Of a stretch of DNA of 64,000 bases, positions 16,655-25,910 are shown in pieces. Positions within the stretch are counted from its first letter, which is position 1, and the number at the start of each line of letters is the position of its first letter. This DNA comes from Streptomyces mashuensis (GTDB lineage: Bacteria; Actinomycetota; Actinomycetes; Streptomycetales; Streptomycetaceae). Both the position numbers and the translations under genes were made by a program. The stretch is from assembly GCF_014654785.1 (NCBI RefSeq), contig NZ_BNBD01000005.1, forward strand, positions 1 to 64,000, read 5' to 3'. Under the pieces are notes generated by a model, which was not told the origin of the DNA, did no database searches, and was given only the letters and a program-made list of their open reading frames with translations.

Positions 16655-17389
16655 ATGGCTGGACTCGTGACGGGAGACTCCATGCCGATGGCCGGGGGCG
16701 AGACGAACCCCGACGTCAGCCTTCTCTACGACATCAACGGGATCGCCCGGTCCGCGCCGGGCTGGGTGGACCGGACGATGGAGTTCGTCGGCGAGTACGG
16801 CATCGTGTGCGGCTTCGCCGTGCTGATGCTGTGCGCCTGGTGGAGCGTGCGCCGCGGCAAGGACGCGCCGGCCGGTGTGGCGGCGCTGCTGTGGGCACCG
16901 CTGGCGGCCGGGATCGCGCTGCTGGTCAACATTCCGATCCGGGGGTTCGTCCGGCGGCCCCGCCCCTTCCTCGACCACCACGGGCTGGACGTGCTGGTGC
17001 CGGGGAAGACGGACTACTCGTTCGTCAGCGACCACGCGACGCTGACGATGGCGCTCGCCGTCGGCCTGTTCGTGGCGCACCGCAAGTACGGCCTCGTCGG
17101 CATCGGGCTGGCGGTGCTGGAGGGCTTCTCCCGGGTCTACCTGGGCGTGCACTACCCGACGGACGTCGTCGGCGGCCTCGCGCTCGGTACGGCGGTGGCG
17201 CTGCTGCTGGCGCCGCTGGCGATGATGGCGCTCACGCCGTTGACGCGGTGGGTCGCGGGGACGCGCGCCGCCCGGCTCGTACGGGCCCCGGGTGCGGCCG
17301 GCCCGTCGGTGGTGCCGGCGGCGGGGGTCGACATGGTGGGCGAGGAGCGGGAGTCACCGCTGCGGCACGACCGCGACCTGGCGGCGTAG
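16655..17389 (+). CDS. PAP2-family membrane phosphatase
   Basis: This 244-aa polytopic protein (about five to six helices) has the three phosphatase signatures: a KxxxxxxRP-like segment in IPIRGFVRRPRP, the central DYSFVSDHATLT (PSGH-like, with SDHA), and SRVYLGVHYPTDVVGG with catalytic His. It probably dephosphorylates a lipid diphosphate such as undecaprenyl diphosphate or phosphatidate on the outer membrane leaflet. A charged C-terminal tail (about 195-244) is not part of the domain. The 226-bp upstream gap is enough for its own promoter. Confidence 0.85.
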   Translation: MAGLVTGDSMPMAGGETNPDVSLLYDINGIARSAPGWVDRTMEFVGEYGIVCGFAVLMLCAWWSVRRGKDAPAGVAALLWAPLAAGIALLVNIPIRGFVRRPRPFLDHHGLDVLVPGKTDYSFVSDHATLTMALAVGLFVAHRKYGLVGIGLAVLEGFSRVYLGVHYPTDVVGGLALGTAVALLLAPLAMMALTPLTRWVAGTRAARLVRAPGAAGPSVVPAAGVDMVGEERESPLRHDRDLAA

Positions 17390-17398
17390 CGGCGTGAG

Positions 17399-17593
17399 TT
17401 ACGGGCGGCGCTGCCCCGGCAGTGCCGCCCGTTCATGCTGCTCGGCGTCCTCGCGGGCGAGCGAGCGGGCCCGGCGGGCCGGCCCGTACCAGCCGCAGGA
17501 GCAGCGGGCCGTGCAGAAGGAGCCGCGTTCGGTGGTGGTGGTCGTGTGCTCCGCGGGGTGGGGCGCGGTGACGTGTTCGGACACGTGGCTCAC
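17399..17593 (-). CDS. Small Cys-containing conserved protein
   Basis: This 64-aa hydrophilic protein has His/Thr-rich residues 1-25, then the compact motif FCTARCSCGWYGPARRARSLAREDAEQH. Three Cys within six residues (CxxxCxC) could bind metal. I recognise it as a type of short protein recurrent in Streptomyces but know no function. It converges on the PAP2 gene with 9 bp between stops. Confidence 0.6.
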   Translation of the reverse strand: MSHVSEHVTAPHPAEHTTTTTERGSFCTARCSCGWYGPARRARSLAREDAEQHERAALPGQRRP

Positions 17594-17710
17594 GCTACCG
17601 GGCCGTGACGGCGAGCCCCGGGCGGTCGTTGGAGAGAACAGGTTTCACACCTATGTGGCACCTGGTCCATTTCGTACAGTTCGTACGTTCCCAGCGAGGG
17701 GCTCACGGTC

Positions 17711-18664
17711 ATGGCGGTGCACGGGCACGGGCGTGCGGGCGCGGCCGTCGCCACGGCGGTGGCGGGCGGTCTGGCCCTCGGGCTGCTCGTGCTGTCCGGC
17801 TGCGGGGAGCGGGACGGGGCGGACGGCGCGGCCGACGGCAGAGGGGGCCGGGCCGCGGGCGGCGGCCGGGTGCAGCCGGTGAGCCTGGGCGGCTTCCGGG
17901 GCACGGCCGTGGACCCGGTGCGTGCGCTGGAGGTCGTACGGCGGGCGGCGGGGACGCTGGCGGACGCGGGCGGGGCGCAGGTGCGGACGGCCATGGAGAC
18001 GGTGAGCGGGGGTACGCGGCTGACGATCCGGGGCCTGGGGACGTACGACTTCGCGCGGCCGGTGGGGCGGCTGACGGTGTTGTTGCCGGAGGGAGAGGCG
18101 GGACGGGCGGGGCACCGGCCGATCACGGAGGTTTTCGTTCCGGGCGCGCTCTATATGAAGAACCGCGGGGCCGGGGTGCTGGCGGACAAGTGGGTGCGGC
18201 TGGAGACGGGCGCGCTGCCGGACGGCAACCTGCTGACGAGCGGCGCGACGGACCCCCTGGCGGCGGCCGAACTGCTGGCCGGCGCGCGTGAGGTGGCGTA
18301 CGCCGGGGAGGACCGGTTGCGCGGGGTGCGGGTGGCGCACTACTGGGGGACGATCGACCTGGAGCGGGCGGCGCGGCAGGCGCCGGCCCGGGACCGGGCG
18401 CCGCTGGCCGCCGCGGCGAAAGGGTTCTCCAGTGGCATGGTGGCGTTCGACGCCTATCTGGACGAGGCGGGCCGGCCCCGCCTGGTGCGGTACCGGTTCG
18501 GGGTGGGGCCGGCGGTGGCGGCGAGCGCCGCTCCCTCGGGGCCGCCGCCGTCGATGACGGTGGAGTCGGTGGTCGAGTTGTTCGGCTTCGGGCCGCGGCC
18601 CGTCATCGAGCTGCCCGCGCCCGGCGAAATCTATGCGGGCACGGTGGCTTCCCCGCAGAAATAG
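17711..18664 (+). CDS. Secreted lipoprotein of unknown function
   Basis: This 317-aa protein has a clear lipoprotein signal: hydrophobic VATAVAGGLALGLLVLSGC with the lipobox Cys at about 31. The mature part is a mixed alpha/beta domain (RALEVVRRAAGTL, TRLTIRGLGTYDF, KWVRLETGALPDG, FSSGMVAFDAYLDEAGRPRLVRYRF). This layout resembles LppX/LprG-type lipid-binding lipoproteins, but the resemblance is only at the level of strand order and is not a firm assignment. It stands alone on its strand. Confidence 0.75.
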   Translation: MAVHGHGRAGAAVATAVAGGLALGLLVLSGCGERDGADGAADGRGGRAAGGGRVQPVSLGGFRGTAVDPVRALEVVRRAAGTLADAGGAQVRTAMETVSGGTRLTIRGLGTYDFARPVGRLTVLLPEGEAGRAGHRPITEVFVPGALYMKNRGAGVLADKWVRLETGALPDGNLLTSGATDPLAAAELLAGAREVAYAGEDRLRGVRVAHYWGTIDLERAARQAPARDRAPLAAAAKGFSSGMVAFDAYLDEAGRPRLVRYRFGVGPAVAASAAPSGPPPSMTVESVVELFGFGPRPVIELPAPGEIYAGTVASPQK

Positions 18665-18777
18665 CGCGAGCGGGCGTAGTTGGCCATGGAAATGGTCCTT
18701 CTGTGCCATGCGCGGCCTGTGTACCGATCACTACGCTGGAATGCCGTAGGTGTGAAAGACCCGAGGAGGTGAATCAC

Positions 18778-18963
18778 GTGGTTTCGCGGCGCGGTTCGTC
18801 CGGCGGGCCGGATCCCGTGGCCCTCATCGAGATCGACCTCTACGGCGATTTGATGATCGCCGCGTCCAGTGCGGTGGAGGAGCGCCTGAGTCAGGACCGC
18901 ATCGACGAGGTGCTCAGGGTGGTGCGCCAGCCGGGCCGGGGCGAGGCCGCGCCGGAGGGCTGA
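18778..18963 (+). CDS. Short conserved hypothetical protein
   Basis: This 61-aa protein starts at the GTG at 18778, preceded by a strong GAGGAGGTG ribosome site. Residues 15-55 (PVALIEIDLYGDLMIAASSAVEERLSQDRIDEVLRVV) form a predicted strand followed by two amphipathic helices. The open frame extends 25 codons upstream, but the ribosome site fixes the start. The function is unknown. Confidence 0.7.
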   Translation: MVSRRGSSGGPDPVALIEIDLYGDLMIAASSAVEERLSQDRIDEVLRVVRQPGRGEAAPEG

Positions 18964-19037
18964 CGCACCCCGCCGGGCCGCGCCTCCCGCCCGGCCGCGC
19001 CCCTTCCTCCGGGCCGCGCCTGCGTACCCGGCGCCCG

Positions 19038-19526
19038 CTACGTACGCAGCAGCCGTGCGATCGCCGCCGTGGCCTCGGCGACCTTCGCCTCCACCTCGTC
19101 GCCGCCCTTGCGGGCCGCGTCCGCGACGCAGTGGCGCAGGTGCTCCTGGAGGAGCTGGAGGGCGAAGCTCTGCAGGGCCTTGGTGCCGGCGGAGACCTGG
19201 GTGAGTATGTCGATGCAGTAGACGTCCTCCTCGACCATGCGCTGGAGGCCGCGGATCTGGCCCTCGATCCGGCGCAGCCGCTTGAGGTGCTGGTCCTTCT
19301 GCTCGCTGTAGCCGTGCGGGCCCGGTACGGCGGGGGAGGCGCCGGCGGCCGCAGTGGTGGACGCCGCGCCGGCGTGGCCGTGGCAGGCGGCGGCCTCGCC
19401 GTGGGAGGGCGTACCGGATTCCGGCCCGGACCGGCCCTCAGTGGCGCTGGTCACTCCGGCGTCCGTGGTGGTCATGGCGTCCTCCGCTGGGGTGTCGGGG
19501 CGGTCGGGGGCATCTGTGCTGCTCAT
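19038..19526 (-). CDS. csoR: CsoR-family copper-sensing repressor
   Basis: This 162-aa protein has a CsoR domain in its C-terminal half: RLRRIEGQIRGLQRMVEEDVYCIDILTQVSAGTKALQ and LLQEHLRHCV. It includes the Cys...His...Cys Cu(I) ligands (Cys in VYCID, His in EHL, Cys in RHC). The N-terminal extension of about 75 residues is Ala/Ser/Thr-rich and includes HGEAAACHGHAG, a possible extra metal-binding patch. I chose MSSTDAPD (ATG 19526); a later ATG (MTTTDAG) would also keep the domain. In Streptomyces CsoR represses copper-export genes and is released by Cu(I). An inverted repeat at 19608-19624 fits autoregulation. Confidence 0.88.
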   Translation of the reverse strand: MSSTDAPDRPDTPAEDAMTTTDAGVTSATEGRSGPESGTPSHGEAAACHGHAGAASTTAAAGASPAVPGPHGYSEQKDQHLKRLRRIEGQIRGLQRMVEEDVYCIDILTQVSAGTKALQSFALQLLQEHLRHCVADAARKGGDEVEAKVAEATAAIARLLRT

Positions 19527-19607
19527 CGCTGGTTGTCCCCTGCTTGTTCGCGGGGCGGCCGGGGAAGCGGTGATATCCGGCGGGTCGGTCCGGATTGCCC
19601 GTTTCTC

Positions 19608-19624
19608 ATACCCCCGCCGGGTAT
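19608..19624. promoter_or_regulatory. CsoR-type operator
   Basis: ATACCC-N5-GGGTAT is a perfect inverted repeat with a GC-rich centre, lying 82 bp upstream of the csoR start. This is the known form of CsoR operators (TACCC/GGGTA arms) in actinobacteria, so csoR is probably autoregulated. Confidence 0.75.
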
Positions 19625-19706
19625 ATCGTACCGACAATCACCGGTCCGGGCCGGTACCGCGATTCCTGAGCACTCTGCCCGATGGGCGACACTGAGGTAA
19701 TGCCAG

Positions 19707-19736
19707 TTAGCTGTGGCTGGATGATGCGCCTAGCAT
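19707..19736 (+). promoter_or_regulatory. Candidate promoter for pit operon
   Basis: TTAGCT (19707-19712) and TAGCAT (19731-19736) are separated by 18 bp and lie 38 bp before the GTG of the PhoU-like gene. The -35 is a weak match. No obvious PHO-box direct repeats were seen here. Confidence 0.35.
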
Positions 19737-19773
19737 CAACGAGACCGAATCCGCTGTACCCCGAGGATCTCAC

Positions 19774-20394
19774 GTGCGCTTTCGTCTGACCCCCAGGGAG
19801 ACGAGCTTCTACGACATGTTCGCGGCCTCCGCGGACAACATCGTCACGGGCTCGAAGCTCCTGATGGAACTGCTGGGCGCGGACGCGTCCGCCCGGGCCG
19901 AAATCTCCGAGCGCATGCGGGCAGCGGAGCACGCGGGGGACGACGCGACGCACGCGATCTTCCACCAGCTGAACTCCTCCTTCATCACGCCCTTCGACCG
20001 CGAGGACATCTACTCCCTCGCGGGCTCGCTCGACGACATCATGGACTTCATGGAGGAGGCCGTCGACCTGGTCGTCCTCTACCAGATCGAGGAGCTCCCC
20101 AAGGGCGTCGAGCAGCAGATCGAGGTGCTGGCGCGGGCCGCCGAGCTGACGGCCGAGGCCATGCCGAACCTGCGCACGATGACCAACCTCACCGAGTACT
20201 GGATCGAGGTCAACCGGCTGGAGAACCAGGCCGACCAGATCCACCGCAAGCTGCTGGCCCAGCTCTTCAACGGCAAGTACGACGCCATCGAGGTGCTGAA
20301 GCTCAAGCAGGTCGTGGACGTGCTGGAAGAGGCCGCGGACGCGTTCGAGCACGTGGCGAACACGGTCGAGACCATCGCGGTCAAGGAGTCCTGA
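19774..20394 (+). CDS. PhoU-like Pit accessory protein (DUF47)
   Basis: This 206-aa, all-helical cytoplasmic protein of the DUF47/PhoU-like family normally pairs with Pit phosphate permeases. Diagnostic segments are FYDMFAASADNIVTGSKLL, ITPFDREDIYSLAGSLDDIMDF and the acidic metal-binding helices. It lies 6 bp upstream of the pit gene, so they form one operon. It probably gates or regulates the low-affinity phosphate carrier. The GTG start is at the beginning of the family consensus (RFRLTPRE). Confidence 0.92.
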   Translation: MRFRLTPRETSFYDMFAASADNIVTGSKLLMELLGADASARAEISERMRAAEHAGDDATHAIFHQLNSSFITPFDREDIYSLAGSLDDIMDFMEEAVDLVVLYQIEELPKGVEQQIEVLARAAELTAEAMPNLRTMTNLTEYWIEVNRLENQADQIHRKLLAQLFNGKYDAIEVLKLKQVVDVLEEAADAFEHVANTVETIAVKES

Positions 20395-20400
20395 CCTCCG

Positions 20401-21399
20401 GTGGATACGTTCGCACTCGTCGTGACCATCGCGGTCGCGCTGGGCTTCACCTATACCAACGGTTTCCACGACTCCGCCAACGCCATCGCGACCTCGGTCT
20501 CGACGCGCGCGCTGACGCCGCGCGCGGCGCTGGCCATGGCCGCCGTGATGAACCTCGCCGGTGCCTTCCTCGGCAGCGGCGTCGCCAAGACGGTCAGCAA
20601 GGGCCTGATCGAGACGCCGGTGGGCGACAAGGGGATGGGCATCCTCTTCTCGGCCCTGGTGGGCGCGGTCGCCTGGAACATGATCACCTGGTACTTCGGC
20701 CTGCCCTCGTCCTCCTCGCACGCCCTGTTCGGCGGCATGGTGGGCGCGGCGCTCGCGGGCGGCACGACCGTCATCTGGTCGGGCGTCGTCGAGAAGGTCG
20801 TCGTTCCGATGTTCCTCTCGCCGTTCGTCGGCCTGATCCTGGGCTACCTGGTGATGGTCGTGATCCTGTGGCTCTTCCGCAGGGCCAACCCGCACAAGGC
20901 CAAGCGCGGCTTCCGCATCGCCCAGACGGTGTCCGCCGCCGGCATGGCGCTCGGCCACGGCCTGCAGGACGCGCAGAAGACCATGGGCATCGTCGTGATG
21001 GCGCTGGTCATCGGTGACGTGCAGGGCAAGGACGAGGCGATCCCGCTGTGGGTGAAGCTCGCCTGCGCGATCACGCTCTCCCTCGGTACGTACGCGGGCG
21101 GCTGGCGGATCATGCGGACCCTCGGCCGCCGGATCATCGAGCTGGACCCGCCGCAGGGCTTCGCCGCGGAGACGACGGCCGCCTCCGTCATGTACACCGC
21201 GTCGTTCATGTACCACGCGCCGATCTCCACCACCCACGTCATCACCTCGGCGATCATGGGTGTGGGCTCCACCAAGGGCACCCGCGCGGTGCGCTGGGGC
21301 GTCGCGAAGAACATCGTGCTCGGCTGGTTCATCACCATGCCGGCCGCGGCGCTCGTGGCCGCGTTCAGCTTCTGGCTGGTCAACCTGGCCTTCGGCTGA
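20401..21399 (+). CDS. pit: Inorganic phosphate transporter, Pit family
   Basis: This 332-aa polytopic carrier has duplicated PiT signatures: GFHDSANAIATSVSTRAL near the N-terminus and AHGLQDAQKTMG-type (GHGLQDAQKTMGIVVMAL) in the second half, plus SSSSHALFGGMVGA. It imports phosphate, probably as a metal-phosphate complex with protons, and is the low-affinity counterpart of the PstSCAB system next door. It follows its PhoU-like partner by 6 bp. A strong terminator follows 28 bp after the stop. Confidence 0.95.
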   Translation: MDTFALVVTIAVALGFTYTNGFHDSANAIATSVSTRALTPRAALAMAAVMNLAGAFLGSGVAKTVSKGLIETPVGDKGMGILFSALVGAVAWNMITWYFGLPSSSSHALFGGMVGAALAGGTTVIWSGVVEKVVVPMFLSPFVGLILGYLVMVVILWLFRRANPHKAKRGFRIAQTVSAAGMALGHGLQDAQKTMGIVVMALVIGDVQGKDEAIPLWVKLACAITLSLGTYAGGWRIMRTLGRRIIELDPPQGFAAETTAASVMYTASFMYHAPISTTHVITSAIMGVGSTKGTRAVRWGVAKNIVLGWFITMPAAALVAAFSFWLVNLAFG

Positions 21400-21427
21400 C
21401 CGGACACCGGAAGACACCGAACGGCAC

Positions 21428-21462
21428 GGGCCCGCCCCCTGGTACGAGCAGGGGGCGGGCCC
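21428..21462. terminator. Strong bidirectional terminator between pit and pstB
   Basis: GGGCCCGCCCCCTG (21428-21441) and CAGGGGGCGGGCCC (21449-21462) form a perfect 14-bp stem with a 7-nt loop, followed by TTCGCCTT. It separates the convergent pit and pst operons and can serve both strands. Confidence 0.85.
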
Positions 21463-21520
21463 TTCGCCTTGCGGCGGCACCGCCATGCAGCACCGCAAGG
21501 CGGCTCGGGAGGGGCGCGGT

Positions 21521-22300
21521 CTAGCCGAAGCGGCCCGAGATGTAGTCCTCCGTGGCCTGCACGGAGGGGTTGGAGAAGATGCGCTGCGTGTCGTCGATCT
21601 CCACCAGCTTGCCCGGCTGGCCGACGCCCGCCAGGTTGAAGAAGGCCGTGCGGTCCGAGACGCGGGCGGCCTGCTGCATGTTGTGGGTGACGATCACGAT
21701 CGTGAACCGTTCCTTCAGCTCGCCGATCAGGTCCTCGATCGCCAGCGTGGAGATCGGGTCGAGGGCCGAGCAGGGCTCGTCCATCAGCAGCACCTGCGGC
21801 TCCACGGCGATCGCGCGGGCGATGCACAGGCGCTGCTGCTGGCCGCCGGAGAGGCCGGCGCCGGGCTTGTCGAGCCGGTCCTTGACCTCCTTCCACAGGT
21901 TGGCGCCCTGCAGCGACCGCTCCACGAGGGCGTCGAGGTCCGCCTTGCGGAGCCGGCCGCCGTTGAGGCGGACGCCGGCCACCACGTTCTCGTAGATCGA
22001 CATGGTGGGGAACGGGTTCGGGCGCTGGAAGACCATGCCGACGGTGCGGCGTACGGAGACGGGGTCGACACCGGCGCCGTAGAGGTTCTCGTCGTCCAGC
22101 AGCACCTTGCCCTCGACGCGGCCGCCGGGGGTGACCTCGTGCATGCGGTTCAGGGTGCGCAGGAAGGTGGACTTGCCACAGCCGGACGGGCCGATGAAGG
22201 CGGTCACGGAGCGGGGCTCGACGGTCATCGAGATGTCCTCGATGGCCTTGTGGGAGCCGTAGTAGGCGGTCAGGCCGCTGACGTCGATGCGCTTGGCCAT
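21521..22300 (-). CDS. pstB: Phosphate ABC transporter ATP-binding protein
   Basis: This 259-aa ATPase has Walker [11 protein letters not shown]-loop [13 protein letters not shown], signature [15 protein letters not shown], Walker [14 protein letters not shown] and H-loop IVTHNMQQA. The sequence matches PstB across its full length. It is the last gene of pstSCAB, 34 bp after pstA, and powers high-affinity phosphate import. Confidence 0.97.
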   Translation of the reverse strand: MAKRIDVSGLTAYYGSHKAIEDISMTVEPRSVTAFIGPSGCGKSTFLRTLNRMHEVTPGGRVEGKVLLDDENLYGAGVDPVSVRRTVGMVFQRPNPFPTMSIYENVVAGVRLNGGRLRKADLDALVERSLQGANLWKEVKDRLDKPGAGLSGGQQQRLCIARAIAVEPQVLLMDEPCSALDPISTLAIEDLIGELKERFTIVIVTHNMQQAARVSDRTAFFNLAGVGQPGKLVEIDDTQRIFSNPSVQATEDYISGRFG

Positions 22301-22334
22301 GGGATCACTGCTTCTTTCGGGGTGTTCGACCGCG

Positions 22335-23429
22335 TCAGCGGCTCGTCTTGGGGGCCTTCCAGCGGGCGATGCCCCTGGCCACCAGGTTGAGGATCATGAC
22401 GAAGGCGATGAGGACCAGGGCCGCGGCCCAGGCGCGGTCGTAGCTGGCCTCGTTGCCGGCCGCCCACTGCTCGTAGATGTAGTACGGCAGCGACGACTGG
22501 GCGCCCTCGAAGGGGTTGTTGTTGATCACCTGCGAGCCGAAGACCAGCAGGACGATCGGGGCGGACTCGCCGGCGATGCGGGCGACCGCGAGCATCACGC
22601 CGGTGGCGATGCCGCCGATCGCGGTGGGCAGCACGACCTTGAGGATGGTGCGCCACTTGGGCACGCCGAGGGCGAGGCTCGCCTCGCGCAGCTCGTTGGG
22701 GACGAGCTTGAGCATCTCCTCCGTGGAGCGGACGACGACCGGCATCATCAGGATGGCGAGCGCCATGGAGCCCGCGAGGCCGGAGTAGCCGAAGTCCAGC
22801 ATCAGGATCCAGAAGCTGAGGACGAACAGGCCCGCGACGATCGACGGGATGCCCGTCATGACGTCGACGAAGAAGGTGACGGCCCTGGCGAGCCGGCCGC
22901 GGCCGTACTCCACCAGGTAGACGGCGGTCAGCAGGCCGACGGGCGCGGCGATGGCGGTGGCGATGCCCACCTGCTCCAGCGTGCCGATGATGGCGTGGTA
23001 GACGCCGCCGCCCGGCTGGATGGTGAGGACGCCCGCCATGGAGTGGCTGAGGAAGGTGCCGTCCAGGACCTTCACGCCGCGCGAGACCGTCTCCCAGACG
23101 AGGGAGACGAGCGGCACGACGGCGACCAGGAAGCAGACCCAGACGAGGGTGGTGGCCAGGCGGTCCTTGGCCTGCCGCAGGCCCTCGACGCGGGTGGCGA
23201 CGCCGAGCGTCGACAGCACGTAGAGGAGGGCGGCGATCAGGCCCCACTGCACGTGGCTGCCCAGGCCCGCGGCCAGGCCGACGGCCGAGCCGGCCGCCGC
23301 CGAGCCGGCCGCGAGCGCGTAGGGCGCCCAGCGGGGCAGGCGGGGGCGGTGCAGGGAGGTGCGGGGGAGGGGCGCACTGCCGGAGGGCGTGTCGGTGATG
23401 ACGGGCTGGTCCATCATGGCCTCGCTCAT
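22335..23429 (-). CDS. pstA: Phosphate ABC transporter permease PstA
   Basis: This 364-aa permease has the inner-membrane signature [37 protein letters not shown] EAA loop ([10 protein letters not shown]) and six or more helices. The N-terminal 60 residues contain an extra hydrophobic pair typical of Streptomyces PstA. The start overlaps the pstC stop by 4 bp (ATGA), giving translational coupling. Confidence 0.96.
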   Translation of the reverse strand: MSEAMMDQPVITDTPSGSAPLPRTSLHRPRLPRWAPYALAAGSAAAGSAVGLAAGLGSHVQWGLIAALLYVLSTLGVATRVEGLRQAKDRLATTLVWVCFLVAVVPLVSLVWETVSRGVKVLDGTFLSHSMAGVLTIQPGGGVYHAIIGTLEQVGIATAIAAPVGLLTAVYLVEYGRGRLARAVTFFVDVMTGIPSIVAGLFVLSFWILMLDFGYSGLAGSMALAILMMPVVVRSTEEMLKLVPNELREASLALGVPKWRTILKVVLPTAIGGIATGVMLAVARIAGESAPIVLLVFGSQVINNNPFEGAQSSLPYYIYEQWAAGNEASYDRAWAAALVLIAFVMILNLVARGIARWKAPKTSR

Positions 23430-24415
23430 GCCGCGTACTCCTTGCGCCGCGCGATGATCATCCGGGCGGCGCCGTTGACCAGGAGGGTGAGGACGAAGAG
23501 GACGAGGCCGGAGGCGATGAGTGCGTCCTTGCCCAGTTCGCCGGACTCCTTGAAGCTGCTGGCGATGTTCTGGGCGAAGGTGCCGCCGCCCGGGTCGAGC
23601 AGGCTCTTGCCGATCTCGAAGCTGGGGGAGAGGACGGTCGCGACGGCCATCGTCTCGCCGAGGGCGCGGCCCAGGCCGAGCATGGAGGCGCTGATCACGC
23701 CCGAGCGGCCGAAGGGGAGGACGGCCATCCGGATGACTTCCCAGCGGGTCGCGCCGAGGGCGAGGGCGGCCTCCTCGTTCATCCGCGGCGTCTGCCGGAA
23801 CACCTCACGGCTGACGCTGGTGACGATCGGCAGGATCATGATCGCCAGCAGGATGCCGATGGTGAACAGCGAGCGCGGCGCGCCGTCGTGGTACTCGAGG
23901 ATGCCGGTCCAGCCGAACCAGTCGTTCAGCCAGGCGTAGAGGTCCTTGAGGTGCGGGACGAGGAAGAGGGCGCCCCACAGGCCGTAGACGATGGACGGCA
24001 CGGCGGCGAGCAGGTCGATCACGTAGGACAGCGGCGTGGCGAGCTTGCGCGGCGCGTAGTGCGTGATGAAGAGCGCGATGCCGATGGCGACGGGGACCGC
24101 GATGGCCATCGCGATCAGCGAGCTGACGACCGTGCCGAAGGCCAGGACGGCGATGCCGAAGACGGGCGGGGTGGCGTTGGCGCTCCACTCGAAGGTGGTG
24201 AAGAAGTTGCCCTCGTCGTGGGAGAGGGCGTTGGCGGCCCGGACGGTGAGGAAGACCGCGATGGCGGCCATGATCACCAGGAGGAGGATGCCGGAGCCGC
24301 GGGAGAGGGCGAGGAAGACGCGGTCGCCGGGGCGGGTGGCGTTCTTCGCCCGGGCCGGGTCCGGTTCCGGGGCCGGGGCCCCGGGGGCGGTGGCTGGAGC
24401 TGGGGATATGTCCAT
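23426..24415 (-). CDS. pstC: Phosphate ABC transporter permease PstC
   Basis: This 329-aa permease has a Pro/Ala-rich cytoplasmic N-terminus (1-35) and six transmembrane helices. The EAA loop reads EEAALALGATRWEVIRMAVLP, and AVPSIVYGLWGALFL is typical of PstC. The ATG at 24415 (MDISPAPA) is used; the open frame upstream is unrelated coding noise. It is 143 bp downstream of pstS, where an RNA-processing or attenuation step could set stoichiometry. Confidence 0.96.
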   Translation of the reverse strand: MDISPAPATAPGAPAPEPDPARAKNATRPGDRVFLALSRGSGILLLVIMAAIAVFLTVRAANALSHDEGNFFTTFEWSANATPPVFGIAVLAFGTVVSSLIAMAIAVPVAIGIALFITHYAPRKLATPLSYVIDLLAAVPSIVYGLWGALFLVPHLKDLYAWLNDWFGWTGILEYHDGAPRSLFTIGILLAIMILPIVTSVSREVFRQTPRMNEEAALALGATRWEVIRMAVLPFGRSGVISASMLGLGRALGETMAVATVLSPSFEIGKSLLDPGGGTFAQNIASSFKESGELGKDALIASGLVLFVLTLLVNGAARMIIARRKEYAA

Positions 24416-24558
24416 GGGTGGCTGTCTCCGGTCTGCGGGGGCGGCTCCCGGCGGGGCGTGACGGGGAGGCCGGGGCCCGTGGGGGCGCCCCCTGGCGCGG
24501 CGGTGCACCGGAAAGGTGTACGGGGGGCGGGGCCGTTGGGGCGGCCCCGCCCGCGGGG

Positions 24559-25686
24559 TCAGGACAGGGAGGAGATGGTCTCGCGGACCTTGGTGGCGAT
24601 CTCGTTGGGGAGCGGGGCGTAGCCCAGGTCCTTCAGGACTGCCTGGCCGTCCTGGCCGGCGATGTAGGTGAGGAAGGACTTCACGGCCGGCAGGCTCTCG
24701 GCCTTGTTGCCCTTGTCGCCCACGATCTCGTACGTGACCAGGGTGATCGGGTAGGCGCCCTCGGCCTTGGTGGTGTAGTTCAGCTTCAGCGCGAGGTCGG
24801 AGCCGGTGCCGGCGACCTTCGCCTCGGCGATGGCCTTGGAGGCGTTCTCGGAGGTGGCCTCGACGGGGGCGGAGGCGCCGGTGTTGAGGCGGACGGTGTC
24901 GATGCTGTTGGCCTTGGCGTAGGACAGCTCGAAGTACGAGATGGCGCCCTCGGTCTGGTGGACCTGCGAGGAGACGCCGGCCGAACCGTCGGCCGACTGG
25001 CCGCCCTTGGCCTTCCACGCCTTGGCGGGCTCGTACGGCCAGGACTTGTCGGCGGCGGCCTTGAGGTACTTGGTGAAGTTGTCCGTGGTGCCCGACTCGT
25101 CCGAGCGGTGGAACGGCTGGACCTTCAGGTCGGGGAGCTTGGCGTCCGGGTTGAGCTTCTTGATCGCGTCGTCGTTCCACTTCTCGATCTTCGAGTCGAA
25201 GATCTTGGCGAGCGTGTCGGCGTCGAGGACCAGGTTCTTCACGCCCGGGACGTTGTAGCCGACCGCGATCGGGCCGCCGACCATGGGCAGGTTGATGCCC
25301 TGACCGCCCTTGAGGACGTCCTTGGACTTGGTGACCTCCTCGGGCTTCAGCGGCGAGTCGGAGCCGGCGAAGGCGGTCTTGCCCTGCAGGAACTCCTGGA
25401 TGCCGGCGCCCGAGCCGGTCGGCTTGTAGTTGATCTGGATGTCCTTGCAGGCGGCCATGAAGTTCTTGACCCACAGGTCCATGGCGTTCTTCTGCGCGGT
25501 GGACCCGGAGGCCAGCAGCTGGCCCTTCCCCTCGCACTTGATGCTGCCGGCGGCCTTGGTGGCGTCACCGCCCGACTGGCCGCCGCCGTTGTTGTCGGAG
25601 CCGCACGCCGTGAGGGCCAGGGCGCTGGAGACGGCGAGGGCGCCGAGAGCGACGGTGCGAAGCCGGTTCTTGCGCTGGAGCTTCAC
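24559..25686 (-). CDS. pstS: Phosphate-binding lipoprotein PstS
   Basis: This 375-aa lipoprotein has signal KNRLRTVALGALAVSSALALTAC with lipobox Cys about residue 28 and a Gly/Asn linker. A periplasmic-binding fold follows with the phosphate-site motifs LLASGSTAQ, AFAGSDSPL and RSDESGTTDNFTKYL. It captures phosphate at the cell surface for PstCAB. The PHO box upstream (25795-25837) indicates PhoR-PhoP control under phosphate starvation. Confidence 0.97.
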   Translation of the reverse strand: MKLQRKNRLRTVALGALAVSSALALTACGSDNNGGGQSGGDATKAAGSIKCEGKGQLLASGSTAQKNAMDLWVKNFMAACKDIQINYKPTGSGAGIQEFLQGKTAFAGSDSPLKPEEVTKSKDVLKGGQGINLPMVGGPIAVGYNVPGVKNLVLDADTLAKIFDSKIEKWNDDAIKKLNPDAKLPDLKVQPFHRSDESGTTDNFTKYLKAAADKSWPYEPAKAWKAKGGQSADGSAGVSSQVHQTEGAISYFELSYAKANSIDTVRLNTGASAPVEATSENASKAIAEAKVAGTGSDLALKLNYTTKAEGAYPITLVTYEIVGDKGNKAESLPAVKSFLTYIAGQDGQAVLKDLGYAPLPNEIATKVRETISSLS

Positions 25687-25794
25687 TGTTGGGGAGTTCC
25701 TTCCGGGAGCCGCCGCGGTGGGCGGCGTGCGAGAGGTGGGCGGGTGCGGCCGGTCACTCCGACCCGCACCCTCTACTCGGGGAAATTAGGCAGA

Positions 25795-25837
25795 TCAGGT
25801 GAAGCAGCCGCCGGAGCCGAGTGAACGAGGGGTGAAC
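25795..25837 (-). promoter_or_regulatory. PHO box upstream of pstS
   Basis: On the minus strand, GTTCACCCCTC (25837-25827) and GTTCACTCGGC (25826-25816) are adjacent 11-bp direct-repeat units. A further CTTCACC at 25804-25798 lies exactly 22 bp (two units) beyond the second, in phase. This is the PhoP-binding direct-repeat architecture of Streptomyces PHO boxes, about 110-150 bp before the pstS start. Confidence 0.85.
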
Positions 25838-25910
25838 CTCGGCCATCGGTGTGGTGGCCCCGTCCGGAGCCGGCGGTGCCGGTCCCGGGCGGGGCCTGCT
25901 GGTGGCCGCC

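Noticed and set aside
18968..19030. Repeated GGGCCGCGCC motifs after the small protein gene
   Set aside because: They are short, irregular and GC-rich, with no stable spacing or palindrome; not called as a repeat or terminator.
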